The translations under genes and the position numbers were made by a program. Positions 5,560 to 5,976 of a DNA stretch of 5,976 nucleotides are shown here, piece by piece. Position 1 is the stretch's first letter. The number at the start of each line of letters is the position of its first letter. The DNA comes from Actinomycetes bacterium (GTDB taxonomy: Bacteria > Actinomycetota > Actinomycetes > Actinomycetales > Micrococcaceae): NCBI GenBank assembly GCA_023426375.1, contig JAFAAV010000040.1:1-5976 (forward strand). The letters are read 5' to 3'. A model generated the notes under the pieces. It saw only the letters and a program-made list of their open reading frames with translations, ran no database searches and was not told the origin of the DNA.

Positions 5560-5928
5560 GTGAGCGATGAATTCCACATAACTCCGTGGCACCTCGTGGC
5601 ATTTCTGGGCGAACTGGTGCTGTGGAGCTGTGCCGCGTGGGCGGGCTGGACCCTCGTGAGCGGACCCGGCCGGTTGCTCGCGGCCGCCGTGCTTCTGGTC
5701 GGGATCATCATTATCTGGTCCATTTGGGCCGCTCCCCGTTCTCGGTGGCGGCTGTCTCTGTGGCCGCGCCTGGGCCTGATCACGGTGCTCGGGCTGGGAG
5801 TGAGTGCGTTGTTCTTTTCAATTGGCCACTGGCCCGGCATTATGGCCGCACTAAGTTCCACCGCAGTCATCCTGTTGGCACAGTTCATGGATGAGCGCAC
5901 CGAGACCGCTCTGGCGCACCAACGTTGA
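5560..5928 (+). CDS. Four-span membrane protein, YrdB/DUF2568-like
   Basis: Encodes 122 residues with four predicted membrane segments at about 11-33, 38-58, 70-88 and 91-109. It has a short cytoplasmic-type tail, QFMDERTETALAHQR. The pattern of an ELVLW...AWAGW first helix, a second helix ending WSIWAAPRSRW, and a later IGHWPGIMAAL block resembles the YrdB/DUF2568 family, whose signature is a W-x-x-x-x-APR motif after helix two. That family has no established function. The GTG at 5560 was chosen because the longer frame from the GTG at 5503 begins inside the upstream terminator hairpin. No ribosome binding site precedes 5560, so leaderless translation is possible. The family assignment is from memory of its pattern, with moderate confidence; that it is an expressed membrane protein is more secure. 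Confidence 0.65.
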   Translation: MSDEFHITPWHLVAFLGELVLWSCAAWAGWTLVSGPGRLLAAAVLLVGIIIIWSIWAAPRSRWRLSLWPRLGLITVLGLGVSALFFSIGHWPGIMAALSSTAVILLAQFMDERTETALAHQR

Positions 5929-5976
5929 ATGACGACGCCGTTCTCATGCTTTGCGGGGCCGGCGGCCTTTAGTTCT

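Noticed and set aside
5929..5976. Possible new gene starting ATGACGACGCCG right after the YrdB-like gene
   Set aside because: Only 16 codons are visible, with no ribosome binding site and no recognisable start; cannot be supported.

Overview
The window reads as a chromosomal segment of a fairly GC-rich Gram-positive actinobacterium. The base composition looks roughly 60% G+C by eye, G/C dominates third codon positions, GTG starts are frequent, and several protein families are typical of Actinomycetota: the KstD-like FAD dehydrogenase, a secreted GDPD with a lamin-tail domain, and a YrdB/DUF2568 membrane protein. Genus-level placement is not possible from the sequence alone; a member of the Micrococcales or Mycobacteriales is a guess.

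Layout. (1) 1-680 (+): 3' part of a flavoprotein dehydrogenase whose reading frame is broken near base 58, apparently by an internal deletion. (2) 697-1078 (-): a HigA-type antitoxin gene, convergent with the dehydrogenase and 16 bp from it, with a palindromic operator and promoter. In place of a toxin gene it has only an 18-codon remnant resembling the first residues of HigB. (3) 1308-2591 (+): a secreted glycerophosphodiester phosphodiesterase fused to a C-terminal lamin-tail domain, closed by a 24-bp perfect hairpin. (4) 2754-2900 (-): a 48-residue single-span membrane peptide. (5) 3059-3624 (-): an intact, 4-nt overlapping VapBC toxin-antitoxin pair in visibly more AT-rich DNA. (6) 3803-4417 (+): an NAD(P)-binding NmrA-like oxidoreductase, divergent from vapBC. 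(7) 4502-5450 (+): a zinc alcohol dehydrogenase split into two frames at a run of six C, ended by a long hairpin terminator. (8) 5560-5928 (+): a four-span membrane protein of the YrdB type.

The genes do not form one pathway. The segment looks like ordinary accessory chromosome carrying one intact toxin-antitoxin module, one decayed toxin-antitoxin module and two broken oxidoreductase genes. No CRISPR array, insertion sequence, tRNA or rRNA was seen. I did not find a convincing new multi-gene system. The most informative features are the toxin-less higA locus with its promoter preserved, and the three gene lesions within 5.5 kb, two of which look like internal deletions.
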